NCBI RefSeq assembly: GCF_900104685.1
Contig: NZ_LT629755.1
Coordinates: 682,001 to 746,000 of the forward strand
Direction: 5' to 3'
From: Agromyces flavus
Lineage (GTDB): Bacteria; Actinomycetota; Actinomycetes; Actinomycetales; Microbacteriaceae
DNA: 64,000 nt
The notes beneath the pieces are model-generated. The model made no database searches. It was not told the DNA's origin and saw nothing but the letters and a program-made list of their open reading frames with translations. Of the stretch, positions 8,124 through 16,043 are shown one piece after another; position 1 is the first letter of the stretch, and the number at the start of each line of letters is the position of its first letter. The position numbers and the translations under genes are program-made.

Positions 8124-9190
8124 GCGGCGCCCCGACCCAGCGCGTCGAACCGGTCGTCGACGTGCACGCGCACCTCCTACTGCCCGCGCTGCAGCAGGCT
8201 GTCGCCGAGCGCGACCCCGAGGGCTTCGCCGCGGCGCAGGCCCTCGAGGCACGGCGCAACGGTCCGGAGAGCCTCGCGGCCTCAGGGCGAATGATCGGCG
8301 AGCGGATGCCGCTGCTCACCTCGCTCGACGCGCGCCTCGCCGAGATGGACCGTCAGGGCGTCGACGTGCAGGTCGTGTCGCCGTCGCCGTCGCACTACTA
8401 CCCCTGGGCGAGCGAGGAGCTCGCGACCTGGGCGGCGCGGGAGGCGAATCGTGCCATCGCCGAGCACGTCGCGGGCGCGCCCGACCGCCTGGTCGGCCTC
8501 GGCCTCGTGCCGTTGCAGCACCCGGACCTGCTCATCGCCGCCCTCGAGGACGCCGTCGTCGGCCATGGGCTCGCCGGCGTCGAGCTCTCGTCGTTCGCGG
8601 GCGAGGTCGAGCTCTCCGACGAGCGCCTCGAGCCGTTCTGGGCGCGGGCCGTCGAGCTGGACGCGATCGTGTTCCTCCACCCCTTCGGCTGCAGCCTCGA
8701 CGAACGCCTCGACCGGTTCTACCTCTCGAACACCGTCGGCCAGCCCGTCGAGAACGCCGTCGCGCTCTCGCACCTCATCTTCTCGGGCGTAATGGACCGG
8801 CATCCGGGCCTCAAGCTCGTCGCGGCGCATGGCGGCGGCTACCTGCCGACGTTCCTCGGCCGCTCCGACCACGCGTGGCAGGTGCGGCCCGAGGCCCACG
8901 GATGCCGCGACCTCCCGTCGTCGTACCTCCGGCGCCTGCGCTTCGACTCGCTCGTGCACACGCCGGGTGCGCTGCGCGCGCTCGTCGAGGCCGCCGGCGC
9001 CGACCGCGTGCTCGTCGGCACCGACTACCCGTTCGACATGGGCGTCGACGATCCCGTCGATCGCGTGCGCGAGGCCGCGCTCGACGCGTCGGCCGAGCGT
9101 GCGGTGCTGTCCGGCAACGCCGTCGAGCTTCTGGGCTCGCGGCTGCCGACGGGCCGTGTCCGCGCCGTCGCGGCCGGGGGAGTCGCATGA
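8120..9190 (+). CDS. amidohydrolase 2 (ACMSD/resorcylate decarboxylase-like)
   Basis: 356 residues of the PF04909 metal-dependent TIM-barrel family. Metal and catalytic positions are visible as His16-x-His18 (DVHAHLL), His187 (FLHPFGC), His237 (AAHGGGYLP) and Asp302 (GTDYPFD). Relatives are aminocarboxymuconate-semialdehyde decarboxylase, gamma-resorcylate decarboxylase and some hydrolases, so non-oxidative decarboxylation or hydrolysis of a ring or semialdehyde intermediate is expected. It overlaps the monooxygenase and the second FAH gene by four bases each, inside one operon. Confidence 0.88.
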   Translation: MSGAPTQRVEPVVDVHAHLLLPALQQAVAERDPEGFAAAQALEARRNGPESLAASGRMIGERMPLLTSLDARLAEMDRQGVDVQVVSPSPSHYYPWASEELATWAAREANRAIAEHVAGAPDRLVGLGLVPLQHPDLLIAALEDAVVGHGLAGVELSSFAGEVELSDERLEPFWARAVELDAIVFLHPFGCSLDERLDRFYLSNTVGQPVENAVALSHLIFSGVMDRHPGLKLVAAHGGGYLPTFLGRSDHAWQVRPEAHGCRDLPSSYLRRLRFDSLVHTPGALRALVEAAGADRVLVGTDYPFDMGVDDPVDRVREAALDASAERAVLSGNAVELLGSRLPTGRVRAVAAGGVA

Positions 9191-10170
9191 GGATCGCGCG
9201 GTGGACGCACGCTGGCGGGATCGGCGAGGGCTTCGTGATCGGCGACGGCGTCGTCGCCTTCCCGCGAGGGCTGACGGTGGCCGACGTGCTCGCGGCCGGG
9301 CTCGCCGAGCTGCCGGCGCTGGCCGCCGAGGTCGAGGCCGACCCCGCGGCATCCGCCCTGCCGCTCATTGAGGTCGAGCTGCTCGCGCCGCTCGTGCCCG
9401 CGAGCGTGCGCGACTTCGTCGCCTTCGAGGAGCACGTCGAGGGGGTCACCGCATCGGTCGACGGCGCGAGCCACGTCGCCGACGAGTGGTACACGTACCC
9501 GACGTTCTACTTCACGAACCCGCACTCGATCATTGCCACGGGCGAGGAGGTGCGGCCGCCCGCGACCGAGCGGCTCGACTTCGAGCTCGAGGTCGGCGCC
9601 GTGATCGGCGGCATCGAGGGATCCGACGGGCGGGACCTCACGCCGGCGGAGGGCGCGGCGCACATCTTCGGCTACACGATCTTCAACGACTGGTCGGCAC
9701 GCGACGTGCAGGGCCGTGAGATGAAGGTGCGGCTCGGCCCCGCCAAGGGCAAGGACTTCGCGACGACGCTCGGGCCCTGGATCACGACCGCCGACGAGTT
9801 CGGCGGCCTGGTCGACGACGAGGGGTTCCTCGCCATCCGGGTCGAGGTGTTCGTCAACGGCGAGCGCGTCGGCCACGACCTGCTGTCGAACATGGGGTGG
9901 CCGTTCGGCGAGCTCGTCGCCTACGCGTCGCGCGACTCGCGGGTCGTGCCGGGCGACGTCCTCGGGTCCGGAACGGCCGGCAACGGCGGATGCCTCGCCG
10001 AGCTATGGGGACGCGCGGGCGAGCTGACTCCGCCGCCGCTGGCCGCCGGCGACGAGGTCGTCATGCGCGTCGAGGGGATCGGCGAGATCCGGAACACGGT
10101 CGGACGGGCGCGACCGGTGCCTGGGATCCCGCCGGCCCGCACCCGGTCGCGCGCCCGCGAACGCCTTTGA
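9187..10170 (+). CDS. fumarylacetoacetate hydrolase family protein, second copy
   Basis: 327 residues, FAH fold. Metal ligands of the family are seen as Glu133-x-Glu135 (FELEVGAVIGG) and Asp168 (IFNDWSARDVQ). It continues with KGKDFATTLGPWI and ends with GSGTAGNGGCL and VEGIGEIRNTV, the usual C-terminal lid and product-site segments. It is more like the fumarylacetoacetase/acylpyruvase subgroup than the gene at 4897, so the two are probably not redundant; one may be a hydratase and the other a hydrolase. It is the last gene of the operon and convergent with the LysR gene, with only ten bases between stop codons. Confidence 0.88.
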   Translation: MRIARWTHAGGIGEGFVIGDGVVAFPRGLTVADVLAAGLAELPALAAEVEADPAASALPLIEVELLAPLVPASVRDFVAFEEHVEGVTASVDGASHVADEWYTYPTFYFTNPHSIIATGEEVRPPATERLDFELEVGAVIGGIEGSDGRDLTPAEGAAHIFGYTIFNDWSARDVQGREMKVRLGPAKGKDFATTLGPWITTADEFGGLVDDEGFLAIRVEVFVNGERVGHDLLSNMGWPFGELVAYASRDSRVVPGDVLGSGTAGNGGCLAELWGRAGELTPPPLAAGDEVVMRVEGIGEIRNTVGRARPVPGIPPARTRSRARERL

Positions 10171-10180
10171 CGAGCGGACC

Positions 10181-11113
10181 TCAGGCCGCCTCGCCCAGAT
10201 CTGCCGACGCCTCGACGAACAAGCCTCGCAGCCATTCGTGCTCGGGGTCGCGTCGGTGCACCGGATGCCACCACATCGCGTTGTGGATCGGCGTCGCGTC
10301 GAACGGCGGCTCGAAGACGCGCACACCGCCTGCGTCGCGCGCGTAGTCGGCGAGGCTCGCCTGGATCAGGGCGAGCCGATCGGTGCCGGCGACGAACATC
10401 GGCAACAGCAGGAAGCTCTCGACGACGGCCTCGACGCGTGGCTCGATGCCAAGCTGCTGGATCTGCCGGGTGGCCGAGGTGAACGCCGACCGCGACTGGT
10501 AGGTGAACACCCAAGGAAGGCGCGCGACATTCTCGAGCGTGACCTCGTCGCGGATGGCGTCGTTCGTCTGGGAGGCGAGGACCACCCAGCGGTCCGCCCA
10601 CAGGTCGGTGAACGGGAGGTCGGTGAGGAAGCCGTGGGGCATGAGCAGGGCGTCGGCGCCGCGGAGCCGGTTCACGGCATCCTCGACGATCTGCGGGTTG
10701 TGCATCATGAAGCGGAACCGCACGCCGGGCGCTCGCTCGGCGGCGAGCGCCGCGACGCGCCGGCCGGTGGTCGCAACGCTGTAGTCCGAGCCGTAGATCG
10801 CGAAGTCGCGCGTCGACTGGCTGGGATCCCATTCGGCCGAGCTCTCGAACACGCGGCGCGCGGCATCGAGCGCTGCGGCCGTGTGCTCGGTCAGGCGCGA
10901 CGCGAGCGGGGTCAGCTCATAGGTGTTCCCCGTACGCGCGAGGATCGGGTCGTTGAAGTGCGTGCGAAGTCGCGCGAGGGACGCGCTCAGCGCGGGCTGG
11001 CTGAGATGCAGGCGCTCGGCGGCGCGCGTGACGCTCCGCTCGGTGAGCAGCGCATCGAGCGAGACGAGCAGGTTGAGGTCGAGCCGGGAGAGGGGCGGCT
11101 GGGTGTCGGACAC
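10181..11113 (-). CDS. LysR-family transcriptional regulator
   Basis: 310 residues. The winged helix-turn-helix is at about residues 12-70 (SVTRAAERLHLSQPALSASLARLR), with DPILART and PLASRLTEH marking the linker helix. The rest is a periplasmic-binding-type effector domain (WVVLASQTNDAI, LPWVFTYQSRSAF). NodD/PcpR-like regulators of aromatic catabolism have this outline. It sits convergently at the end of the operon it most likely controls. The palindromes at 2380-2394 and 4795-4813 are candidate targets, but their symmetry is not the classical T-N11-A LysR box, so this link is only a suggestion. Confidence 0.88.
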   Translation of the reverse strand: MSDTQPPLSRLDLNLLVSLDALLTERSVTRAAERLHLSQPALSASLARLRTHFNDPILARTGNTYELTPLASRLTEHTAAALDAARRVFESSAEWDPSQSTRDFAIYGSDYSVATTGRRVAALAAERAPGVRFRFMMHNPQIVEDAVNRLRGADALLMPHGFLTDLPFTDLWADRWVVLASQTNDAIRDEVTLENVARLPWVFTYQSRSAFTSATRQIQQLGIEPRVEAVVESFLLLPMFVAGTDRLALIQASLADYARDAGGVRVFEPPFDATPIHNAMWWHPVHRRDPEHEWLRGLFVEASADLGEAA

Positions 11114-11168
11114 GTCGCTGTGATCCTTCGCTGAGGTCGGACTTCCAGTCTATCCACCGCATCAATCC

Positions 11169-12632
11169 CTACCGTGAGGGCATCGCGACCGGTGATGCGC
11201 GATCGTGACCCCTGCGGCCCGACTCGGCCCCCTCCGCGAGCGCGTTCGCCGCGAGCTCGAGGTGCCCCCGCGTCATCTCCGCAGGGTCGGCGTCGAGCCA
11301 CTCGTGACCGCCCCACTCGCTGCACAGCGTGCCGGCGAAGTCCGAGCCTGAGAGCACGGCGCCGAGGTCGCGAATCGGTCGGGAGACGCGATGCTCGGCG
11401 TCCTCGAGGTCCCAGAACTTGAGGTGGAACGCTCCCACGAGCGGCAGGATGTCGCGCAGCGCCGTCGGCTCGGAACGACCGAATCGCACGAGCATGTCCA
11501 TGAACAGCGCGTGCGCCGAGGGCGGCACTGCACCGGAGCGCAGGGCGGACACGAGCACGTCGACGGTTGCGGGGTCGCGCCATCCGGCCGCGACGCGACC
11601 GACGAGCGAACGCTCCACGCCGGCCGCCTCGAGCGCCGAGACGTACGTCACCGGCAGCTCCGGCATGAGCATGCTGATGTCGACGAGCACGCGCACGTGC
11701 GGGTCGTCGAGCGCCGCGATGACGTCGAGTGCCCGGGCAGTTTCCGGGTCGGCGGGCGTCTGGCGTCCCTGCGCCTCCTCGAAGAGCACGAGGCCGAGCT
11801 CGTGCAGGACGGGGAGGAGCCGAGCGAGCAGGGCCGGTCCGGCCTGGCCGATGGGCAGGCGCACTCCGATCGCCCCGAGGCGATGCGCCGCGTGCAGCTG
11901 CGGCAGCACGAACGCGAGACGCTCGTCCTCGTTCCGTCGCCGCCCGTCCGGCGCCCAGTCGTCGAGGCTCCCTCCCGCGATGCTCACCGTGCCGCCGGCC
12001 GCGCCGAGGTCGGCACGGAATGCGTCGATCTCGGAGTCCACCGGCTCGGGGAAGCTGCGCCACAGCTGGCCGGGCTCGATCTCGATGACGGAGGCGACGC
12101 CGTCGCGCACGATCCCAGCGGTGATCTCGGCGGCTGGCAGCTCGGCGCGTACGACGTCAGGGGTCCAGTTGAAGCCGCTCGCGGCCAGAGTCCACGAGGT
12201 GGGGAGGTCTCGGGGGGATTGCGGGTCTCGAGACGCGCTGCGCGTTCCTCGACCAGCGGATCGAGACGCGCTGCGCGCTGCTCGACCGTCAGCGGAAGAC
12301 GCCACCAGCGTGCGCTCGGCATGGAACGGGAGCGTCAGTGGCGCGTCGGGTCCGGCCGGCAGGTAGGGGATCACCAGGCGGAACGACACCGCCACTTCGT
12401 GCTCGCCCTCTTCGAGGGGATCACCGGCCTCGACGAGGAGCCGATCCTGGAGGAACCACCATTCGCCGTCGGGCCGAGCGCGGAGGTCCTCGACCGCCGT
12501 GCCGTCGATCGACACCCGGAGTTCGGAGAGGCTCGACACCGGCAGCGACCGGATCCACGGCAGGCTGAGGCGCAGTGCGAACCCGTCGGCGGTCCGCTCC
12601 AGCGCGTCGTCGAGCAGGATGGGCAGGCTCAT
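11169..12632 (-). CDS. fused beta-domain/TIM-barrel deglycosidase-like protein, degenerate
   Basis: 487 residues from ATG 12632; a GTG at 12644 abuts the GGAGGA site and is less likely. Residues 1-110 match the C-glycoside deglycosidase beta domain (LSLPWIRSLPVSSL, later VSFRLVIPYLP). Residues 150-470 are a sugar-isomerase-like TIM barrel. The linker at residues 113-136 is encoded by two copies of a 33-base repeat. The metal-ligand pattern is partly kept: Glu285/Glu286, Asp in VLVDIS, His in AFHLKF and Glu in CSEWGG. The histidine two residues after the first ligand Glu in the paralogues is missing here (EEAQ). It may be inactive or act on another substrate. It lies downstream of the ROK gene. 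Confidence 0.75.
   Translation of the reverse strand: MSLPILLDDALERTADGFALRLSLPWIRSLPVSSLSELRVSIDGTAVEDLRARPDGEWWFLQDRLLVEAGDPLEEGEHEVAVSFRLVIPYLPAGPDAPLTLPFHAERTLVASSADGRAARSASRSAGRGTRSASRDPQSPRDLPTSWTLAASGFNWTPDVVRAELPAAEITAGIVRDGVASVIEIEPGQLWRSFPEPVDSEIDAFRADLGAAGGTVSIAGGSLDDWAPDGRRRNEDERLAFVLPQLHAAHRLGAIGVRLPIGQAGPALLARLLPVLHELGLVLFEEAQGRQTPADPETARALDVIAALDDPHVRVLVDISMLMPELPVTYVSALEAAGVERSLVGRVAAGWRDPATVDVLVSALRSGAVPPSAHALFMDMLVRFGRSEPTALRDILPLVGAFHLKFWDLEDAEHRVSRPIRDLGAVLSGSDFAGTLCSEWGGHEWLDADPAEMTRGHLELAANALAEGAESGRRGHDRASPVAMPSR
12225..12295. repeat. two tandem copies of a 33-bp repeat inside a gene
   Basis: The core TCGAGACGCGCTGCGCG starts at 12228 and again at 12261, each followed by a CTCGACC and an AGCGG segment, with a period of 33 bases (11 codons). 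It lies exactly between the beta domain and the TIM barrel of the 11169-12632 gene and keeps the frame, adding Arg/Ser/Ala-rich residues. From memory, such strings recur between genes in many Microbacteriaceae genomes. Confidence 0.75.
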
Positions 12633-12705
12633 GTGCGGGCGCACTCCTCCGCGTCGTCGGTAAGCCAGAAAGATACGCTCTTATGTCGGAAAAAGGAAGA
12701 AGTGG

Positions 12706-13974
12706 TCAGGATGCCACGGGCATGACCTCGCGGATCAGCGGTCGCCCCGCGGCGAACCAGCGAGGGAACGTAGCCTCGAAGAGCTGTTCACGCACCATCT
12801 CGGCGCCGCCGCGGAGCGGCTCCTTCTCGTCGCCGAGCGAGCGCACGATGCTGAGGTCGCGCGTGGCGAGCGGGAGCGAGAGCTCGTAGACGCGCTGCCG
12901 CACCTCGGCGAGGAACACCTCGCCCGCCGACGACACCGCCCCGCCGACGACGATCACGGCCGGGTTGAACATGTTGACGAGGGCGGCGATCGACTCGCCG
13001 ACGAGGCGTGCCGACCGCTGGATGAGCGAGATCGCGAGGGCGTCGCCGTTCATCGCCGCCAGGGCGATGAGTTCCGGCGTGATCGCGGTTCCCTGCTCGG
13101 CGTGCCGCGCCAGCGCCCCGGTGGCACCCCCCTCGATGGCGCGCTGCGCGTCCCGGACCAGCGCCCAGCCTCCCGCCTCCGCCTCGAGGCACCCCACCTT
13201 GCCGCAACGACACGGCGTGTCGGAGTCGCGCACGCGCACGTGGCCGACGTCGCCCGCGGCGCCATTCGCCCCTCGGTGGATGCGGCCGTGGGAGAGCAGC
13301 CCGGCGCCGATGCCCGTGCCCACCTTGAAGAAGATGAGATCGAGTCGCTCGTCGGGGCGTCGCGAGCGTTCGCTGAACGCGAGCAGGTTGGTGTCGTTGT
13401 CGACCCAGACCGGGGCGTCGAAGCGTTCCTCGAAGCGCCGCCGCAGGTCGAAGTCGTTCCACCCCGGCATGATCGGGGGAGCGACGGGCCGGCCGCTGTC
13501 GAAGTCGACCGGCCCGGGGATGCCGACGGCGACACCCCAGACGGGGATGTCGTCGTGTGCGGACAGGATCTCGTCGAGCATCTCGAGGGCTCGATCGATG
13601 GTCTCGGCGGGCCCGCGCGCGATGTCCCACGCGGCGTGGCGGTCGTCGATGACGTCGCCGTCGAGCGAGGCGATGCCGACGCGGAGGTGCAGCGCGCCGA
13701 ACGCGCACACGATGATGCGCCCCTGCTCCGAGCAGAACCGCAGGGTGCGCGGCGCTCGGCCGCCCGACGACGGCGCGAACTCGCCGTCGGCGAGGAAGCC
13801 CATCTCGATCGCCTGGTCGACGCGCTGCGTCACGACGCCGCGCCCCAGTCCGGTGAGGCGGCCGATCTCGGGCCGCGTCGTGGCTTCACCGGTGCGAACC
13901 ATGTTCACGATGCGAAGCAGGCTCGTGACCTCGTCGGTCTGGGCGCCGAACCGCAGCGTGGACTCGCGTGTCAT
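12706..13974 (-). CDS. ROK-family transcriptional regulator
   Basis: 422 residues. The N-terminal winged helix-turn-helix is at about residues 20-75 (TRPEIGRLTGLGRGVVTQRV). The sugar-kinase-like ROK domain follows with GVAVGIPGPVD, VWVDNDTNLLA, FFKVGTGIGAGLL and the zinc motif CRCGKVGCLEAE. Proteins of this kind (NagC/XylR/Mlc type) repress sugar-use genes until a sugar or sugar derivative binds. The gene is divergent from the Gfo/Idh gene across 124 bases. The flanking catabolic genes make it the best candidate regulator of the glycoside locus. The start used is the ATG at 13974, which has only a weak upstream ribosome binding site. Confidence 0.9.
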   Translation of the reverse strand: MTRESTLRFGAQTDEVTSLLRIVNMVRTGEATTRPEIGRLTGLGRGVVTQRVDQAIEMGFLADGEFAPSSGGRAPRTLRFCSEQGRIIVCAFGALHLRVGIASLDGDVIDDRHAAWDIARGPAETIDRALEMLDEILSAHDDIPVWGVAVGIPGPVDFDSGRPVAPPIMPGWNDFDLRRRFEERFDAPVWVDNDTNLLAFSERSRRPDERLDLIFFKVGTGIGAGLLSHGRIHRGANGAAGDVGHVRVRDSDTPCRCGKVGCLEAEAGGWALVRDAQRAIEGGATGALARHAEQGTAITPELIALAAMNGDALAISLIQRSARLVGESIAALVNMFNPAVIVVGGAVSSAGEVFLAEVRQRVYELSLPLATRDLSIVRSLGDEKEPLRGGAEMVREQLFEATFPRWFAAGRPLIREVMPVAS

Positions 13975-14025
13975 GCACTGAATTCTGACACAACGGAGGC
14001 GCTTGGACACGATTCCGCAGCGCGA

Positions 14026-14071
14026 TAGACCAAAGTCACGCGAACTTTTGTATAGTCGAGGCCAAAGTGGC
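14026..14071 (+). promoter_or_regulatory. candidate promoter/operator of the Gfo/Idh gene
   Basis: A -10-like TATAGT lies at 14051-14056, with a poor -35-like TAGACC at 14026-14031 (19-base spacer). GACCAAAGTCAC (14028-14039), ACTTTTG (14044-14050) and the inverted repeat GCC-AAAGT-GGC (14061-14071) surround it. The clustering of ACTTTG/CAAAGT words around one promoter suggests a regulator site, plausibly for the divergent ROK protein. Confidence 0.35.
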
Positions 14072-14098
14072 GACGATGCACGGGAACGGGGATGCGGC

Positions 14099-15139
14099 AT
14101 GGCGTGGGGTGTCGGCGTGATCGGCGCAGGGCCGGGGGTCTCGGCGCTGCACCTGCCGACCCTCGACCGGCTCGCCGATCGGTTCGCGGTCGTGCACGTC
14201 GCCGACTCGGGCTCTGGCCGCGCGGCCGAGCTCGCGGCCCGCAACGGTGCCGCCGCCTCGAGCGGCACCGACGAGTTGCTCGCCGATCCCGCGGTCGAGG
14301 TCGTGGCGATCTGCAGCCCGCCCTCCGAGCATGCGCGGCACGTGCAGGAGAGCCTGGAGGCCGGCGTTCGCGCCATCCTGTGCGAGAAGCCGCTCGCGAC
14401 GAATGCCGACGACGCGCGTGCCATCGTCGAGGCGTGCCGCACTGCGCGCGTTCCGCTCGTCGTCGCGACGAACCACCTGTACGACCCCGCGTGGAGCCGC
14501 GCCAAGCACCACCTCGTCTCGCTGCGGTCCGAAGTCCGTGCGATCTCGGCCACGGTCGCCCTGCCACCGAACGGGCGATTCCATTCCGCCGTGACCGAGC
14601 TCTCGCCGGCCGGGGCGCCCGGGCGCGGCGCACCCGACCTCGCCGATCCCGACCTCGCAGCCGGCGTCATCCGGCAGTTGGTGCTCGGGCTCGCGGTGCA
14701 CGACCTGCCGGTCGTCCGCGACCTGGCTCCCGACCTCGAGGGCGTCGACTTCGCCGTGCCGGTCCCGCCGATCGGGTACGCGATCGGGTTCAGGGCGAGC
14801 GGCATTCCCGTCCTCCTGGTGGCCGTGATGGTGCCGGACGGCCCCGATCCCGTGTGGCGGATCGCCATCGACACGTCGACCGACCGCCTCGACGTGGAGT
14901 TCCCTCCGGCATTCGTGCACACCGGGAGCGCCGAGGTGCGCGTGCGCACCGGCGAGCTCCGCATGACGTCCTATCCGCGCAGTCCGGAGGACGGCTATCT
15001 CCGCGAGTGGGGCGCTCTCGCCGAACTGCTCGACGGTGCCGCGACGATGGAGTACCACGAGATCCTCGACGACGCGCTGTTCGCGATCGAGCTCGCTGAG
15101 GCGGCGGCGGCCGCGGTGCGACGAGGAACCGGGGCATGA
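14099..15139 (+). CDS. Gfo/Idh/MocA-family oxidoreductase
   Basis: 346 residues. The N-terminal Rossmann fold starts with GVIGAGPGVSALH, and the family motif CEKPLATN is at about residue 100. The C-terminal half is the beta-sheet substrate domain, less conserved than usual. Members oxidise or reduce sugar hydroxyls with tightly held NAD(P)(H); in DgpA-type C-glycoside pathways one of them forms the 3-keto sugar. It overlaps the next gene by four bases and is divergent from the ROK regulator. It could be a keto-sugar reductase for this locus. Confidence 0.85.
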   Translation: MAWGVGVIGAGPGVSALHLPTLDRLADRFAVVHVADSGSGRAAELAARNGAAASSGTDELLADPAVEVVAICSPPSEHARHVQESLEAGVRAILCEKPLATNADDARAIVEACRTARVPLVVATNHLYDPAWSRAKHHLVSLRSEVRAISATVALPPNGRFHSAVTELSPAGAPGRGAPDLADPDLAAGVIRQLVLGLAVHDLPVVRDLAPDLEGVDFAVPVPPIGYAIGFRASGIPVLLVAVMVPDGPDPVWRIAIDTSTDRLDVEFPPAFVHTGSAEVRVRTGELRMTSYPRSPEDGYLREWGALAELLDGAATMEYHEILDDALFAIELAEAAAAAVRRGTGA

Positions 15140-15897
15140 CCACTCGCGTCCACCTCGCCGGGTCGCTGCCCGAGTTCCGCGTCGCCGTGGCCGCGCTTCC
15201 GCACCGCGTCGATTCGACAGGCGAACCGCGCAATGCGGTCGTCGTCGTCGACGGCGCGGCCGAATGGTGGGACGTCGCTGCTGACTCGGTCGACGGCGGT
15301 GCGCGCGCGGTGCTCGTGGCGGATCCGGTGCGCGTGCCCGTCGAGGCGATCGACATCCTGGCCGCCCGTACCGACGTCCCGGTGCTCATCCACCGGCCTC
15401 GGCTTCGACACGACCTCGTGGCGCAGGCGATCGCGGCCCGGGACGGCGAGACACCGCGCGTGGTCGTCGCCGAGTGCCGCGCCGAACCGTCCCACCTCCC
15501 CGCACTGGTGCGCGATGCGATCGGGTGGCTGCGCGTCTTCGGCGGGGGGCCGATGGTGGTCGCCGCACGCGGAGGCGCCGCGCTCCTGCGCCGCAGCGAC
15601 GGAGGTCACCCGGCCGGGTCGTTGATCGCGACCGCGTCGACCGCCGGCGGCCCGGTGCTGCGGATACGGGCCCTCGGCGAGACCACGACCGAACTCGAGA
15701 TCGACGCGCCGATCGGGCGCTGCGGTCTCTCGACCGGCACCGCGCGCGGGGTCGCGATTTCGCCGGCGCTCCACGAGTCCGCGTCCAGGGCTGCGCTGCG
15801 TCGCGCCATCGACGTCGTCGCCGACGGCGCCTCCGTGAAGGACCTGGGCGAGCTGCGCCATGACGCGATGGCGGCCGACGCCCTCGTCTCGACCTGA
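15136..15897 (+). CDS. unrecognised protein coupled to a Gfo/Idh gene
   Basis: 253 residues that I do not recognise as a family. There is no signal peptide or membrane segment. The sequence is rich in Ala, Val and Arg. It has beta-alpha-like hydrophobic segments (VVVVDGAAEWW, ARAVLVADP, VVVAECRAE) and a C-terminal half resembling an oxidoreductase substrate sheet (VLRIRALGETTTELEID). The ATGA overlap with the upstream Gfo/Idh gene suggests a partner subunit. One reading is a degenerate dehydrogenase whose dinucleotide motif has been lost; this is only a guess. Confidence 0.6.
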   Translation: MTTRVHLAGSLPEFRVAVAALPHRVDSTGEPRNAVVVVDGAAEWWDVAADSVDGGARAVLVADPVRVPVEAIDILAARTDVPVLIHRPRLRHDLVAQAIAARDGETPRVVVAECRAEPSHLPALVRDAIGWLRVFGGGPMVVAARGGAALLRRSDGGHPAGSLIATASTAGGPVLRIRALGETTTELEIDAPIGRCGLSTGTARGVAISPALHESASRAALRRAIDVVADGASVKDLGELRHDAMAADALVST

Positions 15898-15905
15898 GCT
15901 GGGGT

Positions 15906-15928
15906 CTTTAGTTGATTTCCAACGAAAG
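15906..15928. promoter_or_regulatory. operator-like palindrome overlapping the -35 box
   Basis: The arms CTTTAGTTG (15906-15914) and CAACGAAAG (15920-15928) pair in 8 of 9 positions around ATTTC. The right end of the left arm and the centre overlap the -35 hexamer of the promoter at 15912-15940, the classic place for a repressor. The AT-rich bases stand out from the surrounding GC-rich DNA. Confidence 0.5.
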
Positions 15929-15940
15929 ATAGCCTAGAAT
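15912..15940 (+). promoter_or_regulatory. sigma70-type promoter of the glycoside operon
   Basis: TTGATT (15912-15917), a 17-base spacer and TAGAAT (15935-15940). Transcription would start near 15947, which excludes the ATG at 15945 and supports translation from the ATG at 16044 with a leader of about 97 bases. It would drive the operon 16044-24568. Confidence 0.6.
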
Positions 15941-16043
15941 CGACATGACGTCGGGATCCAGTCGGATCCGATCCTCGCCGCGAGGTCGCGAGCGAGGGCA
16001 CATCCGGTCGCGTCGACGGCTCGATCGTTCGGGCAATCCACGT

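Noticed and set aside
6483..8252. A 589-codon minus-strand frame across the monooxygenase and amidohydrolase genes
   Set aside because: Composition is Arg/His/Asp-rich with no domain, and the plus strand carries two clear enzymes in well-spaced frames. It is a GC-driven shadow.
15945..16043. Longer start (ATG 15945) for the MFS transporter
   Set aside because: It lies at or before the predicted transcription start of the TTGATT-N17-TAGAAT promoter, and the extra residues are Arg-rich without helix character.
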